Numbered from the stretch's first letter, positions 10,287-21,275 are shown. The stretch: DNA of 64,000 nucleotides from Hyaloscypha bicolor E (GCF_002865645.1 NW_020194600.1:124001-188000); one strand, 5' to 3'. Notes: a model not told the origin generated them from the letters alone. A program made the numbers and translations.

Positions 10287-12995
10287 GGTAACCGCGGGGA
10301 ATGACCGAGGAGGATAGTCCCTTCTAAATTTGTTGTTTGGGCTGAATGTAAAGGAGGGTGTTTGTATTTGTTGGCGACTAAAGTGAATTGTAAGTTATGA
10401 ACTAACGAGGGGTCGTTGTGGGATGGTTCACAGTTGCGCCTGGTTGGAGTCCATGACGAATGTGTCGCCCACGTTTATCGATTATAATCCAGTGCCGATA
10501 CGTCAAGCCTAAAAGCATCGTCGTCAGCCTTGACAAGTATTATGAAAGAGTTATGAAGATATTCCAGGTGTGACCCACCAGACAGGGGCCGGAAGGAATG
10601 GGAAAATTGGAGGTCTGTCAACATACAAGACGCGATAAGATCGGAGGATGTGCGACTCAAAGTGTTATACTGCTTTGCCGGAAGGTAGGGAATGCGTAGG
10701 GTTTTTGCAGTGCTCTTTGTGAAACGAAATTGGACAACGATGCCTCGCGCTGAGGATGTGGGTACGAATTACTAGATTGGTATGTGTAGTGGCGGCGGAA
10801 ATGAGTGTGATGAGCTGAGCTGTGCAAAAGTATAGAACAACCTCGTTTGGGGATCTGCGCAGCCTGGCTTGATGTAGATGAGAGCCAGCTCCCAGTATAT
10901 AGAGAGAAGAAAAGCGAAATTAATAAAAGACCGTAAAGGAGTGACTGGTCGAATAGAATGGGAAGAGTTGCGATTGGGACGACGCGGAAAAGGTGAAAGA
11001 GGGGCAGTGCAGTGACCCTAGAGGTATAAGAGAGAAAGTACGTTCGCAGGTCGAGGGAGGCCTGCGACGGATTGGTCCAGTCAGCAGCCCTGTCCGGGAT
11101 CGGGATGTCTATTGGCGACCCATGCCAGTATTCCTGATACAAGCCAAACCTCACAAAACTTGTGTGGTGAGGTCAGGAAGCAGGCCTGACCGAGGATTCT
11201 TGGCTCCAAGGGTATCTTTTTCCCAGCTGCAGTCAGTGAGCGGTATCGAAACCAAGAGCGGGTCCGGGATGATTCTTCTCGGGCTATGACAAGTATCGAG
11301 AATGGAACAGAACGTGCAATATGTTCATCCAGCAGTCTAGAAGGGGGTGGCTTGCTTGTCTCAACCCGACGCCACCGCACCATATCGAACCTTATCTGGG
11401 GTAAGCCAGGCTTAGAAGAGCAGGCTGAGGGACTATATGATGCATCCGGCGGCCCACCCAGCAGCGAGGAAGGGAAAGACACACATGCTATCCTACCACT
11501 TGAGTTCACGGACAACCTCAACGGGGTAGTTTTGTAACGTCTGGAACTTACGGATCTTGGATGAGCAGCCTGAAATAATCCATGGCCAATAAGGCCCACG
11601 ATTCTCCTGGTCGAGAGGCCGCCGCCCACCAACCAACAGAGGCTCCAGGGATTGCGTTTGGTTGCGAGATCGGGTTTGTTTGAGATCTTCCACACTGCCC
11701 AGGGTTGTCCCCGGATGTTACGACTTGTCCAGCGAGGCATATCAGCCCCAATATTGACGACAGTGGGAGGACGGCTGGAGGGGGAACAACCCAGCCAGCT
11801 GGCCTCACCACTTGGCGGCGTGCGAGCTGGGCTGGCCAGCACTGCGCTGCTGGTCCAGAGGAAAACAGCTGCGAAGGGAGTTTTGCTCGTTCTGTGGGAC
11901 TCTTCGCTGCTCTTCGCTGCTCTTCGCTGCTCGTCTGCAGTGCGAGGGCGACGGCACCCGCAGCGAGAGTTTCACGTTTTCCCTCGGATGAGGTGAGGTC
12001 GTTCATTATTTGTGGAGGCCGAGAAGCGAGAGCAAGGGGTAGGAAGCGAGGCGTTTGAGGAAACCCCCCCTGCATCCAGGCACTTGTTTCAGAGTCCAGG
12101 TCGATCTAACGAACATTCGACTCTAAATCCGACGTCAGGACAGGACGCACATGCGGATGACTCGGGCGGCGCTGGCCTCAAGATAGATCTGATACCGTGG
12201 AGAACGGGAGATAAAACCTCAGTCGCACCCATCACTAGCATCACCAGCGGGCTTCCGAACACCCCGGGATGTCGGGAGGATTTCCGGCGCGATCGCCGTC
12301 GCCGTCGCCGTCGCCGTCAAAAGGCGTCAGTGCAGAGGTTCGGATCAGGCACGTTCGCGATTCAGTTCACCATCTTGCTTCCCATAACGCTCCAAACGCG
12401 ATGAAATTAGCACCCAGCGAAACCAACCTCTGGCTACCCTTGTGACCCTTTAATCGGTCCCGCAACCGGGTGGCTTTGTGTGTGGCGCCTTGCGGGGGAT
12501 GTCCGGCTTGCCAGCAAGGAGTGTGGGCCGCTCGCTGTTGCATGATTATTCTGCCCAATTTGGGAATTGGAACTACCTGAAGGAGCTGATCACTGTCTAT
12601 AATATTGATCATATGGGGATCGGTGCCGACGACGACGATTTCGGCTGAAAGGCAAACGACCGTCTAGGTCCGCGCGTTCAGGCAACGAATCCGCTGTACC
12701 GACTTGATGGAGAGCCCTTGGGATGCTCTCCTTGTTATGAATCATGTTTCCCTCCATGACGCCACCCACTGCTCCATAAGGTGTAGTGATTCATGCAAAC
12801 CCCAGAAGAAGAATAAACAAGCCTAATATTCTGTGCGACTGAAGCCCCTATTCCCCAAAGAAAGCTTGAATCTATTTCGAGGTGTTGATTGAACCCATCA
12901 TTTAGGGCAAGACCGATCCAAAGCGGGAAATGCTCTATACAACTCCCCTGAGGTTTGTCCCTGTCATTCAACAATCGATAAGAGAAGCAAGTCAG
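10287..12995. other. gene-poor stretch upstream of the Rua1-type gene
   Basis: No supported gene. Open frames on the minus strand around 11081-11842 and 11548-12075 overlap plus-strand ones, have no recognisable domain and are biased in composition. Short tandem repeats occur at about 11905-11933 (CTCTTCGCTG units) and 12297-12319 (GTCGCC units). The part nearest 10287 is likely promoter and 5' leader of the Rua1-type gene; the part nearest 12995 is downstream of the proline-rich gene. Confidence 0.45.
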
Positions 12996-13745
12996 TCATT
13001 CTTCCTTGTTGATCCTCCGCCAGACTTCCGCTTCGGCTTCTGATATCTTTTCTCCAGCATGCTGCGCCCACTTTTTAGCCGTATTTAGAAAGTCCATGCC
13101 CCCCACGCTCTCCGAAGTATCTTGGGCCCCTATTCGTGACGTGTTGGCTTCTTGGGCTCTTCTCTGGACACTCGTCAGTTCCGAGGCGAACACATTCTGC
13201 TGATAATTCGGGGGATGTTCGAGGCTACGGCGTGGCGCTCCAAATTCGGCAGACGGAATAGCCACTGAATATGATGCAGATGCCGTGTTTGTAGTGCTTG
13301 TTGAAGAGCCCTGAGGTTGGGCTCTGTGTTGTGTTGGAGGAGGAATCCCCATCTGCGATGGTTGTCCCGTAGCAGGAGGTGCAACTGGGGTCCCAGTTAT
13401 TTGGGGCCGGTATTTCTCACCAGATTTGGGAGGAGGAGGCATGGTTGTTCTGCTTGCTGGCGTTGGTGCCGCGCCTGGCTGTGGTCGAGGGGGTCCTTCG
13501 TCCCCTCCTCGAGTGGTAGGGGTGGGGAGCAAAGGTGGTACCTGTGCGTTTGGGGCGGCGGTGGGTCCGGGGTAAGGAAAAGCACCGGGTTGGGCTGGTG
13601 GGTAAGTAGAAGGAAAAGTAGCAGTGACCGTGGCAGGAATCGGATTGCGAGGAGTTTGCTCTTGAGACGTAGCTGTTTGAGGAGTTACACCGGATGCCTT
13701 TGAGGCGTTGATAGGACTTGACGTGTAGATCGGAATGCCAGACAT
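12996..13745 (-). CDS. proline-rich hypothetical protein
   Basis: A 249-residue single-exon protein that I do not recognise. Residues 1 to about 150 are rich in Pro, Thr and Ser (for example PPAQPGAFPYPGPTAAPNAQ). A more ordinary C-terminal segment includes EFGAPRRSLEHPPNYQQNVF and ends in a charged amphipathic stretch, KKWAQHAGEKISEAEAEVW. That helix and the ordered tail look like a conserved binding segment behind a flexible linker. There is no signal peptide and no membrane segment. The ATG at 13745 is the first in the frame. It is transcribed away from the MFS gene, with which it shares a 940-bp intergenic region. The compositional bias alone would make the call doubtful, but the helical tail argues for a real gene. 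Confidence 0.72.
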   Translation of the reverse strand: MSGIPIYTSSPINASKASGVTPQTATSQEQTPRNPIPATVTATFPSTYPPAQPGAFPYPGPTAAPNAQVPPLLPTPTTRGGDEGPPRPQPGAAPTPASRTTMPPPPKSGEKYRPQITGTPVAPPATGQPSQMGIPPPTQHRAQPQGSSTSTTNTASASYSVAIPSAEFGAPRRSLEHPPNYQQNVFASELTSVQRRAQEANTSRIGAQDTSESVGGMDFLNTAKKWAQHAGEKISEAEAEVWRRINKEE

Positions 13746-14687
13746 CGCTGATGTAGAACTGGCGCGTACTTGTTATTCTGTAGATGTTTCGAAATACCGG
13801 ATTGTGCCAGATTGCTGGCTGGCGAATTCGAGGCAATGAGGTATTGCTTGGTCAGTCGTGGGAGTGCTGTTAAACGTCGAACTGGATGTCTCAGAAAATC
13901 CGGTGCAATGCAGGTTGAGACTTTCGTTCCGTGGTCACTGCTTTTTTGATCGAAGAAGAGCTGTTTTGTTGTTGCTCCCTGCAGTCAAGGAGGAGACGTG
14001 GAGCTTTTGATCCACGGCGTGTCGCTTGCGGCTCGAGGGCTTTAATTTATGACATCACGCAAGCGATCTCGTCCTCCACCTCCGAATGTTTATCTATTTA
14101 TTCCCACAGGGACCTGCTCGGCACAATGTGAAAGAGCAAAAATTCCTATCATCTGATTAATTAAAGCGTAGGCGACTATCGGCCTCCAAGAAACCGTATC
14201 TTACTGGCAATTGCGGTCTCAAAACACGACAGGGATTGATACAATCACTGAGTACCGATAGATCAGTCGAAGCAGCGGGGACAATGGATCTCCCCACAAA
14301 AGAATGTTCTCATGACTGGGCTTGGACATCAAGACAGTTTTCTGAATACTCAAATTTCTTTACTTTTAACCCTTAAAATTACTATAATACTCCCTTTGAA
14401 ACTCTTAGTCTAATAGATATTTAAAATACTTAAAAGGAGGCATTTCTAAATATCTACTTTTTGTTAAGAAATTTGCAGTTTTAAAAAAGTATGGTTTTGC
14501 CAAAAATGCGCTAAAACAGGGAGTTTTTGCACATAACTGAAATTGAATGCCGAGGTATCCCATCGTTTAATTTTCTCAAGCTTGACTGCACGTCTCACCT
14601 GCAACGCGCCCAACGGCGCGACAGACATGCTTCACTGCCACAATCGAACATATCCGTGCGGCTGGGATCGCATTCACAATATCGAGG
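13746..14687. other. divergent intergenic region with AT-rich island
   Basis: This region separates the proline-rich gene (-) from the MFS gene (+) and should contain both promoters. Bases 14340-14500 are markedly AT-rich, with runs such as ATATTTAAAATACTTAAAA, unlike the flanks. That may be a decayed repeat or an AT-rich promoter element. Bases 14527-14687 hold open plus-strand frames upstream of the MFS start codon that I do not count as coding. Confidence 0.5.
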
Positions 14688-16530
14688 ATGTCTGTTGTGT
14701 CGAAATATCTCCCCTTTGCAACTTCCACGACCACCACTCAGGCCTGCGCGTATCTGTTCGCGGTGTGCCTTTTCTCGATATCTTTCCTGGTCTTCCTCAA
14801 CAGCAGCGTTTCGTTCGTCATTACTGATCTAATCGGAGTGAAGGACGGAGTCGGAGATCTAGTGGGAACCCTCGGCTTCGTCGATGAGTTGGTTGCGCTT
14901 GTAGCCTGCCCGTTTTGGGGCATTCTCAGTGATCGGCTGGGTGTGCGAATTGTCTGCTTTTCAGGGTATACCATTGTTGGTCTGGCTTTGTTTATCTTCG
15001 TACAAGCTCGGAATGTCTATCCGCAACTGTTGCTGGCGCGAGTTCTGTTCAGTATCGGTGGTGCTGCGACGTATGTTTTTTGGTGATTGCAAGAGATACC
15101 AGATGCTAACTCCCAGCAGAGCGACTATGGTTACCGCAATATTGCCTTCCATGACAGGTAATAGTCAAGAGAACGAGCTTCCCGTCGAATCACCAATACA
15201 CGGATCAATCTTGGAAAGCAACACGCGGCACAGCATAGCTGCATCACTCGATTCTGAGGCGACCATAACACCAGCAACTTACAATGGACGAGCAAAACCT
15301 CCGAGGCCGAGTACAGGTGCCAGGAAACATACTACAGAGTCTTCTTCAAGTCCGCCGAGACTAGCTGGTCTGGTGGGTGTCTTTACTGGTTGTGGAGCTT
15401 TGGTTGCATTGGGCGTCTTTCTTCCACTTCCAGCTGAGTTTTCTCACCTCAATGGAGTGACACAAGGTCAAGCAGTAGCGTACAGCTTCTACGTGGTTGG
15501 CAGCGTTGCCCTTTTCGTGGCTTGCTTCTGCTTCATTGGCCTTCGCGGCTTGCATGGCGAGGATGGCAAAGGGTGGGCTCTTCTCTTTGGGAGGTCCCCT
15601 TCGTCTGACGGATATGAAACCTTGGATGGCCATCCAGGAATCCAGGATCAACTTAGCCCTATCAGGGCTCCGTTCTTGCCATATTGGCGATTGCTCCTAG
15701 ACTCAACTCTCCTGGGTTTCAAGGATGCACAAATTGGACTTGGTTATCTTGGAGGGTTTGTGGCAAGAGCGTCTTCCGTTGGCATCTCATTATTTATTCC
15801 TCTCTACATAAATGCCTACTTTATTCGTAACGGCTTCTGTCAAGGGTCACCGAATGACCCATCCCCTGAGCTCAAGAAGGAATGTAGAGCCGCTTACATC
15901 TTGGCCGCAGAGCTTACAGGGGTGTCCCAATTAGTTGCTCTCATCTGCGCACCGCTCTTTGGGTATTTGTCCGACCGCTACCGCCGATTCAACGTTCCTC
16001 TTCTTGCGGCCTGCGTGTTTGGAATCATTGGCTACGCAGCATTTGCCAGGTTGATAAGTCCTGAGCCAAAAAACATCGATGGCAGAGGAGGGAGCCCCGC
16101 TGTCTTCCTGATTGTGTCTCTCATTGGAGTCAGTCAGATTGGTGCGATCGTTTGCAGTCTTGGGCTTCTTGGGCGTGGCGTCCTAGGAGATGAAGGTGGC
16201 TACAACCTATCTGGTCAGCTCCATGACCCACAACCTGTCTCTGGACAGGTCGTTCATGAAGCTGCAGAGACGTCACCACTAGTTGCATCCTCACGACCAA
16301 CAGTGCCACCTCATTCAAGAAGTCATCTCAAAGGCTCCATTGCAGGCGTATATTCCCTTTCCGGAGGAGCGGCCATTCTCCTTCTCACAAAGCTTGGAGG
16401 ATACCTATTTGACAGTCTATCGACCGGTGCTCCATTCTATATGATGGCCATCTTCAATGCTATCTTGTTAGTTGTTGGCGCTGGCGCTGGGATATATCGA
16501 GAAGTTCGGACCAAAAACCGCCAAGTCTAA
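14688..16530 (+). CDS. major facilitator superfamily transporter
   Basis: A membrane transporter of 597 residues from two exons, 14688-15070 and 15120-16530, joined inside a threonine codon (AC|A). The loop 2-3 motif appears as GILSDRLGVR and recurs in the second half as GYLSDRYRR, the paired signature of a 12-helix MFS protein. Hydrophobic segments include TM1 (YLFAVCLFSISFLVF), the ARVLFSIGGAAT helix and C-terminal helices ending near AILLVVGAGAGIY. A hydrophilic insertion of about 75 residues follows ILPSMTG between the N-terminal helices. The substrate cannot be inferred. The intron ends in CAGCAG, so a second acceptor three bases upstream would add one codon. The 5' flank is the AT-rich island at 14340-14500. 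Confidence 0.92.
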
Positions 16531-16940
16531 GATTTCAATGCTTTCCCTTCTGATTGCAACCCCATAAAACTCCGTGAGCCATGAGTCAATACAGCAAGCT
16601 AGCTCTTACAGTTCAATTGGTTTGACGCCTTCTTGGCTAGCTTTTGCACAAATGTACTAGAGTGCATCCAAACAATGCTTGAATGTACAGAAGAGCTTGG
16701 GGACATTTTCATACAAGGGAAATAGAATTCAGCTCTCATTGTCGCCAAATCTGCAGTCACACAGTCAAATAAGTTTGCCCACCATGGGATATTACGGAGA
16801 TCGGACGAAGCTTTATTCCATCGTCTATTATGTTATTGCTATTGTACGGTCAGCCCACCTTGCAAGGCTGCTAAGAAATTGCTTTGGGTCATCTAACAAA
16901 CCTTCTTCACGTCATGAATCAAACACATATTTACACAACT
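16531..16940. other. convergent 3' spacer
   Basis: The MFS gene (+) and the basic repeat protein gene (-) end toward each other here. The sequence should hold the two 3' untranslated regions; I see no gene or notable repeat in it. Confidence 0.5.
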
Positions 16941-17735
16941 CTATTCCGCATAACAGATGACTTTGCGGCTCCGTTTGGACTTTCTGACGGGTCGCTCCCC
17001 CTGGTCTACCATATGTTTTCTCTTTCGGCCACTAGCAGGTTTTTCCGTTGGAGAGTCTTCGGGCTTCTCGTTCTTAGCTTGAGGTCTCGCTTCCCAAGAG
17101 GCGTTTTGTTGCATCTCTTCTGGAACGGCGACGATGATGCAATCGGCGACGTCTGTCATGCTGGCCACAGTTTTCTTCCGACCCCGATGAGGTAATTTCC
17201 GGCGCTCTTTGCAAGCCGTTGATAGTTCAAGCTCTTCGGCGTAACCATGACCGCTTTCATCGATGTCCTTGGCCCTAGACTGCTTCCGACCACGACGGAG
17301 CAGCTTTCGGGGCTTTTTGTACACTGGCGATAACGCGAGCTCTTCAACGTAATCATAACAGGCCTCCTCCTCGATGGGCGAGAGTGCATACTTGTCGCTG
17401 TAGCGAGGTTCAGCGAACATTCCTGAATGGTCTTCGAGATCAAGTGCGAGCTGCTCGCTGTAATGGTGATGCCCAGCGGTGATCTCAAACGCCGGATACC
17501 AAAAGTTGGAGATGAACATCATATTGGTATCAAGTTTGAGAACGGGCATATTCGGTGAACTGAACATTGGTGCAATCGGTGCTCCGAAGCCCTCTACTTG
17601 GGATGGGCTGTAGGGCACTTCTGGTCCGGCCAGGATATTGCCACCGACTTCGTGGTAGATGGAAGTGGCCAAGTCTGTTGTGCCCTCCATCTCTGGAACA
17701 TAGGGGGCAGTGGCTGCCATAATGCCGCAAGTCAT
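16941..17735 (-). CDS. basic hypothetical protein with threefold internal repeat
   Basis: A 264-residue single-exon protein I do not recognise. The frame stays open upstream to 17819 without an ATG, so the ATG at 17735 (MTCGIMAATAP) is taken as the start. The second half carries a repeated unit whose cores read YSEQLALDL, YVEELALSP and YAEELELST. The last two are each followed by a basic run (KKPRKLLRRGRK and KERRKLPHRGRK). The C-terminus is again basic (GRKRKH, RKSKRSRK). Several nuclear-localisation-like patches suggest a nuclear protein, but there is no DNA-binding fold I can name. A lineage-specific gene is likely. Its upstream region has an unusual cluster of TGATTGTT motifs. Confidence 0.62.
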   Translation of the reverse strand: MTCGIMAATAPYVPEMEGTTDLATSIYHEVGGNILAGPEVPYSPSQVEGFGAPIAPMFSSPNMPVLKLDTNMMFISNFWYPAFEITAGHHHYSEQLALDLEDHSGMFAEPRYSDKYALSPIEEEACYDYVEELALSPVYKKPRKLLRRGRKQSRAKDIDESGHGYAEELELSTACKERRKLPHRGRKKTVASMTDVADCIIVAVPEEMQQNASWEARPQAKNEKPEDSPTEKPASGRKRKHMVDQGERPVRKSKRSRKVICYAE

Positions 17736-17849
17736 ATTATCTGGCTTCGGGCTGAAGGAAACGGGTAGCAGGGGTGGAAGTTGTTGGTGAAGAACACGAT
17801 ATATATATGTATATTGCAAAAGACTTCCTTGATTGCTCAGATGCGTCTA

Positions 17850-18029
17850 TGATTGTTCGAGTGGAAGCTCTTACGCCTTGAGTGCACAATCACCTTGAGC
17901 CTATAATTCAAAGGACCTCATAAACAATCAATTTCTTTGGCTCCCTAACAATCTTCTTTAATCTGATTGTTCAATGCTTTGTTCAGATTAAAGAAGCTTG
18001 TTCAATGTTTTGTGCTAGCTTGATTGTTC
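17850..18029. promoter_or_regulatory. cluster of TGATTGTT motifs
   Basis: TGATTGTT or its complement AACAATCA occurs at 17850-17857, 17923-17930, 17964-17971 and 18021-18028. That is four exact copies within 180 bp and 115-290 bp upstream of the start codon of the basic repeat protein gene. A near copy, GATTGCTC, lies at 17831. The AACAAT core resembles sites bound by HMG-box factors, which include fungal mating-type and Ste11-like proteins; that link is inference. Confidence 0.5.
17953..17996. repeat. perfect 14-bp inverted repeat (hairpin)
   Basis: CTTCTTTAATCTGA at 17953-17966 is matched by its exact reverse complement at 17983-17996, with a 16-base loop. The loop contains one of the TGATTGTT-type motifs. 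A decamer, TTGTTCAATG, occurs at 17967 and again at 17998. Confidence 0.85.
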
Positions 18030-18289
18030 TAAGCATAATACAAAGGAGTTCTCGGCCGCTTGAACGAGGCACAATGGAGCTGCTCTTTGTTATGTGCAAT
18101 CATCAGCATTTACCCCCGCTGATACGGAGTTATGCCAAAAGACAGTGTTCTTTTCACGTTCGAAGACGCTTAAATGACGCGTAAATGCCGAACTCTCGGT
18201 AAACAGCTATCTACAGGTGGTCAATGGGCGAGACAGGGGAGGGAGTAGGGAAGCTTGGGGATTTTTACTCTCATTTTAAACAAGAGATT

Positions 18290-18410
18290 CAGCCTTCACT
18301 TTCTTTCTCAATGTCTCAAGTCAAGTTCGACAATTTAATGCTTCCTCTGTATGGTCCCTGGAGCTATCAATCGATCTCTCAGAAATTAGAATATTATAGT
18401 CATTCACCTT
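18290..18410 (-). repeat. decayed copy of dispersed repeat
   Basis: The minus strand carries CTTGACTTGAGACATTGAGA, matching CTTGACTTGGGACATTGAAA in the copy near 49.7 kb. The similarity continues through an ACAGAGGAAG block and a TATTCTA block in the same order. Every frame is broken by stops here, so this is a relic. Confidence 0.55.
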
Positions 18411-18843
18411 CAAGATTATGTAAAAGCCCAGCGCCAGCCGCAGGTGCTGAGAATTAGCAGTGCCTTCTTCAATCTCTACCAGTCATTCTATTCACGAAGC
18501 ACAGGGTAGAGAAATAGAGCAGGGAAAGACTAGTATCAGGTAGCAGTTCAGCTGATCTTGATTGAAGAAGGTTCTGCAGGGGCTCTGTCTAAATATTTAC
18601 AATAGAATTAGTAATTAGCGTAGTATCATGACCATTATACACCCCAAGCACATTATTCCAGTGCTCCACGGTCCCAGTGCACTACTCTCGCCTCCGTTTT
18701 CCCTGTCAACCCTATGTGTGCCCAACCCAACCTAACGCTTAAAGGAGTGTAATGCGACATGACGGTCGTAAATCGTGTGTGATGGGTCAAAAACTTTTCA
18801 TCGAAACCTTTTCAAGTAAGGAGGAATCCCGAGTTCGAAACGC

Positions 18844-20150
18844 TTATGCAAGGGCCAGAAGAGCCATGGCACCAGCTACGGCGTAGGCTGCTGGGTGGTT
18901 GCTTACGGCAGCTCCTGCCGAGATCTGGGCAGGAGCAGAAGTGGTTGTGGTTGGAGGGCCTGTCACTGTGGTTTGGATGGTAAAGGACGAAGTGAGAACG
19001 ACAGTACCGTTCGTACTGGTGGCTGTCCTTTCAGATGGGACAGTGATGACCTCCGTTACAGGAACCGAAGTCTCCAAAGTGATGGGAACCTGATGTGAAA
19101 ATTAGCATTGCCATTCGAGAAAAGTATATAAAAGTTGAATATTGGATGTTGACTCGTCTTCCAAGTCACAAAGACGAAGGAGCCAAGGCAGCCTACGTGG
19201 AAATATTATAATATGGTATAGAAATAAACTCACAAAGACTGTTGCTTTAGTGGTGGGCGGCTCCAAGGTCTCGGTGATTGTGTAAGCTGAGGTTAACTCG
19301 ATCGTGCTAGTCTCAGTGACATCTGGTACGAAATTAGTATACAGGAATTTTGAGAAGCAAAATGGATGCGTACAAAGTACCACAGTAGAGCCGGCACTGA
19401 CGGTCGTATAAAATGACTCGATCTCTGTTGTTGTGGTATAAACCTCAGTCGTCTCGTAGCAAGTTGTGAGCACGGTGGTATAACTGTTGGAAGTCAGCAC
19501 CGAAGTTAAGCCTCGAATGGATCATCTCCCTAGATCTGTCTGCCTGAGAAGGACATGGAAACCCGAAACTCCAGTTATTCCCCCGAAGAAGTGGTGTTGA
19601 TGAATGGAGAGGGTGGAAAGGATATACTAACTCGATAATCGTGGTTGGGACCTTTTGCACGATCAAGCTGGTGCTGGTATAAACAACAGTGACCTCCTTT
19701 CCAGAAACAGTTTCGGTTTCAGTAACAGGGCATAGAGAGGTGGAAGTCTCGTAAACATATGTCTCGATATATTTAGTCGTCGGAGCAAGAGTGGTGCTGA
19801 TTAAGAGTTAGTGATAGTTCGGCAACGCAAGCGTATACAACTCACTAGACTTCAATTGTGGTAGGGTAAACTTTTTCCACTGTACTGGTTGTGGTATATG
19901 TGATTGTCACAGTGGACCCGGGGTATGTCTTAGTTTCTGTGACGGGGCAAAGGGTGGTGTAGGTAGTTGTGACCTGACGATGAAGTTAGAAACCCACAAA
20001 AGAGAACCTTCCTATTTTCAAACATACATAGGTCGTAACATATGTCGTGATAGGCGGTGTTTCTTTGGAGGTATACCAGCGAGGGACGACATCAGCTTGT
20101 GCCAAAGCGAGAGTGGCCAATGCCAGGAGAGTGAAAGTAGTCTTCATCAT
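18844..20150 (-). CDS. Thr-rich GPI-anchored cell-wall protein with repeated modules
   Basis: A secreted protein of 286 residues from six exons: 20150-20028, 19973-19846, 19796-19632, 19483-19374, 19322-19234 and 19089-18844. All phases close. It begins with a signal peptide (MMKTTFTLLALATLALAQA). Related modules follow: LCPVTETKTYPGSTVTITYT, LCPVTETETVSGKEVTVVYT and a diverged third one ending GSTVVLYVTETS. Each pairs cysteine with Thr/Ser/Val-rich beta-prone sequence and a PTTI or similar linker. The C-terminus has the small-residue and hydrophobic tail of a GPI signal (AAYAVAGAMALLALA). Such proteins are heavily O-glycosylated and sit in the plasma membrane or wall; adhesion or wall architecture is a likely role. 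The ATG at 20147, one codon in, is an equally good start. Confidence 0.85.
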
Positions 20151-20905
20151 GGAGTTCGAGATAGCAGAACGAGAGTTATTCGACGAATTATCAGACGGAG
20201 TAACGAGGGTATTAAGTAACCGTAGCGAAAGAGTTACTTGTTGCTGGAGAGGTTGGGGATGTCTGATTTAAAGAAGGTTTGCAAGAGGAAAAGAAACAGC
20301 AAACAGGGCGGGCAACCCGGTCCTCTTTTAACGAACAGACCAGATGAGGGAAATCACCTCACTGACTACCCTGTCTCCTGTGCATCCCATGTGCGTGTAG
20401 GTGCATCCTAGCTCGAGATACTCAGGTGATGCGAGGAACGCCGTCACTCGACGTCTTCTCGGCGGGCACCATGTCGCTCCATGGCCGATACCCGTGCTGC
20501 TGGTCGATACCAAGACGATTTTCTGTATGACTGGTCGTCAGGTCGTCAGATCGATTCTGCAGAGCCTTGAGGCAAGGGAGGTTGCTACGTAAGTAGGTGT
20601 GGTCTGGGCACTCTGATTGCCCTTTGGCGTTCGCTTGCATGTAGCAGCAGCAGGGCCGCAGCAGCAGGGCCACAGCAGGCGGGGCTTGGCTGCTCCCAGC
20701 AACGGGCGAGCGTCGGCAGAGGCAGAGGCTGGTGGAGGCGGGGAGAACCCCTGACGATGATGTCGATTCGACGAGTGAGGCCCCGGAGTGCTGTGCCTGA
20801 ACCTGGCCACAACTCCAACAAACTTGCCTGGAAGCCAACATGGTATGGCTTGGCATGACATGACAGCGCTCGCTCTCGCAAACTCCCATCAGCACGATAA
20901 ACATG

Positions 20906-20932
20906 ATAGACAGACAGACAGACAGACAGACA
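20906..20932. repeat. GACA tetranucleotide repeat
   Basis: Six consecutive GACA-type units on the plus strand in intergenic DNA. Confidence 0.85.
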
Positions 20933-21061
20933 GGCACTACCATATCAGGCTTGGGCTCACCTGCCGAAGAGGTGGCTTGTCAAATAAACATTGATTCATT
21001 CATTCGGTTCGCCCATGGAAGATAGTAAGGCGAGATCTCTTGTATTCCGTATGCAGCTTTG

Positions 21062-21275
21062 AGAAGCAAGAGGTAAAGAGGGTGGACACATCGGAGCGAA
21101 CTCCTGTACGTGCAGCTATATGTCGGAGACGGGTATTGCTATAGTGAAAGCACGTGCACACCCTGTCTACTAAACTTTTAGGTGTAAAAGCCTCTATGGC
21201 AACAGCACAGCGACATATGATCACCTTACAGGAGTTCGCTCCGATGCGTCCGCCCCCTTTACGCCGTTCCTGCAA
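21062..21275. repeat. foldback element with imperfect inverted-repeat arms
   Basis: The left arm (about 21062-21135) reads GAGGGTGGACACATCGGAGC at its core. The reverse complement of the right arm (about 21205-21270) reads GGGGGCGGACGCATCGGAGC. The match then continues through GAACTCCTGTA and, more loosely, to ATATGTCG. About 40 bp of the core agree with only a few differences, and those are C/T or G/A. It looks like a small foldback or MITE-type relic; no terminal target-site duplication was identified. Confidence 0.65.

Larger units (their letters stand above)
17736..18843. other. intergenic with motif cluster and dispersed-repeat copy
   Basis: This 1.1-kb spacer separates two minus-strand genes. 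It holds the TGATTGTT cluster and hairpin close to the basic repeat protein gene, and a decayed copy of a dispersed repeat at about 18290-18410. The remainder shows no coding frame I would support. Confidence 0.5.

Noticed and set aside
11081..11842. 253-codon minus-strand frame upstream of the Rua1-type gene
   Set aside because: Overlapped by open frames on the other strand; Arg/Pro/Ser-biased; no recognisable domain.
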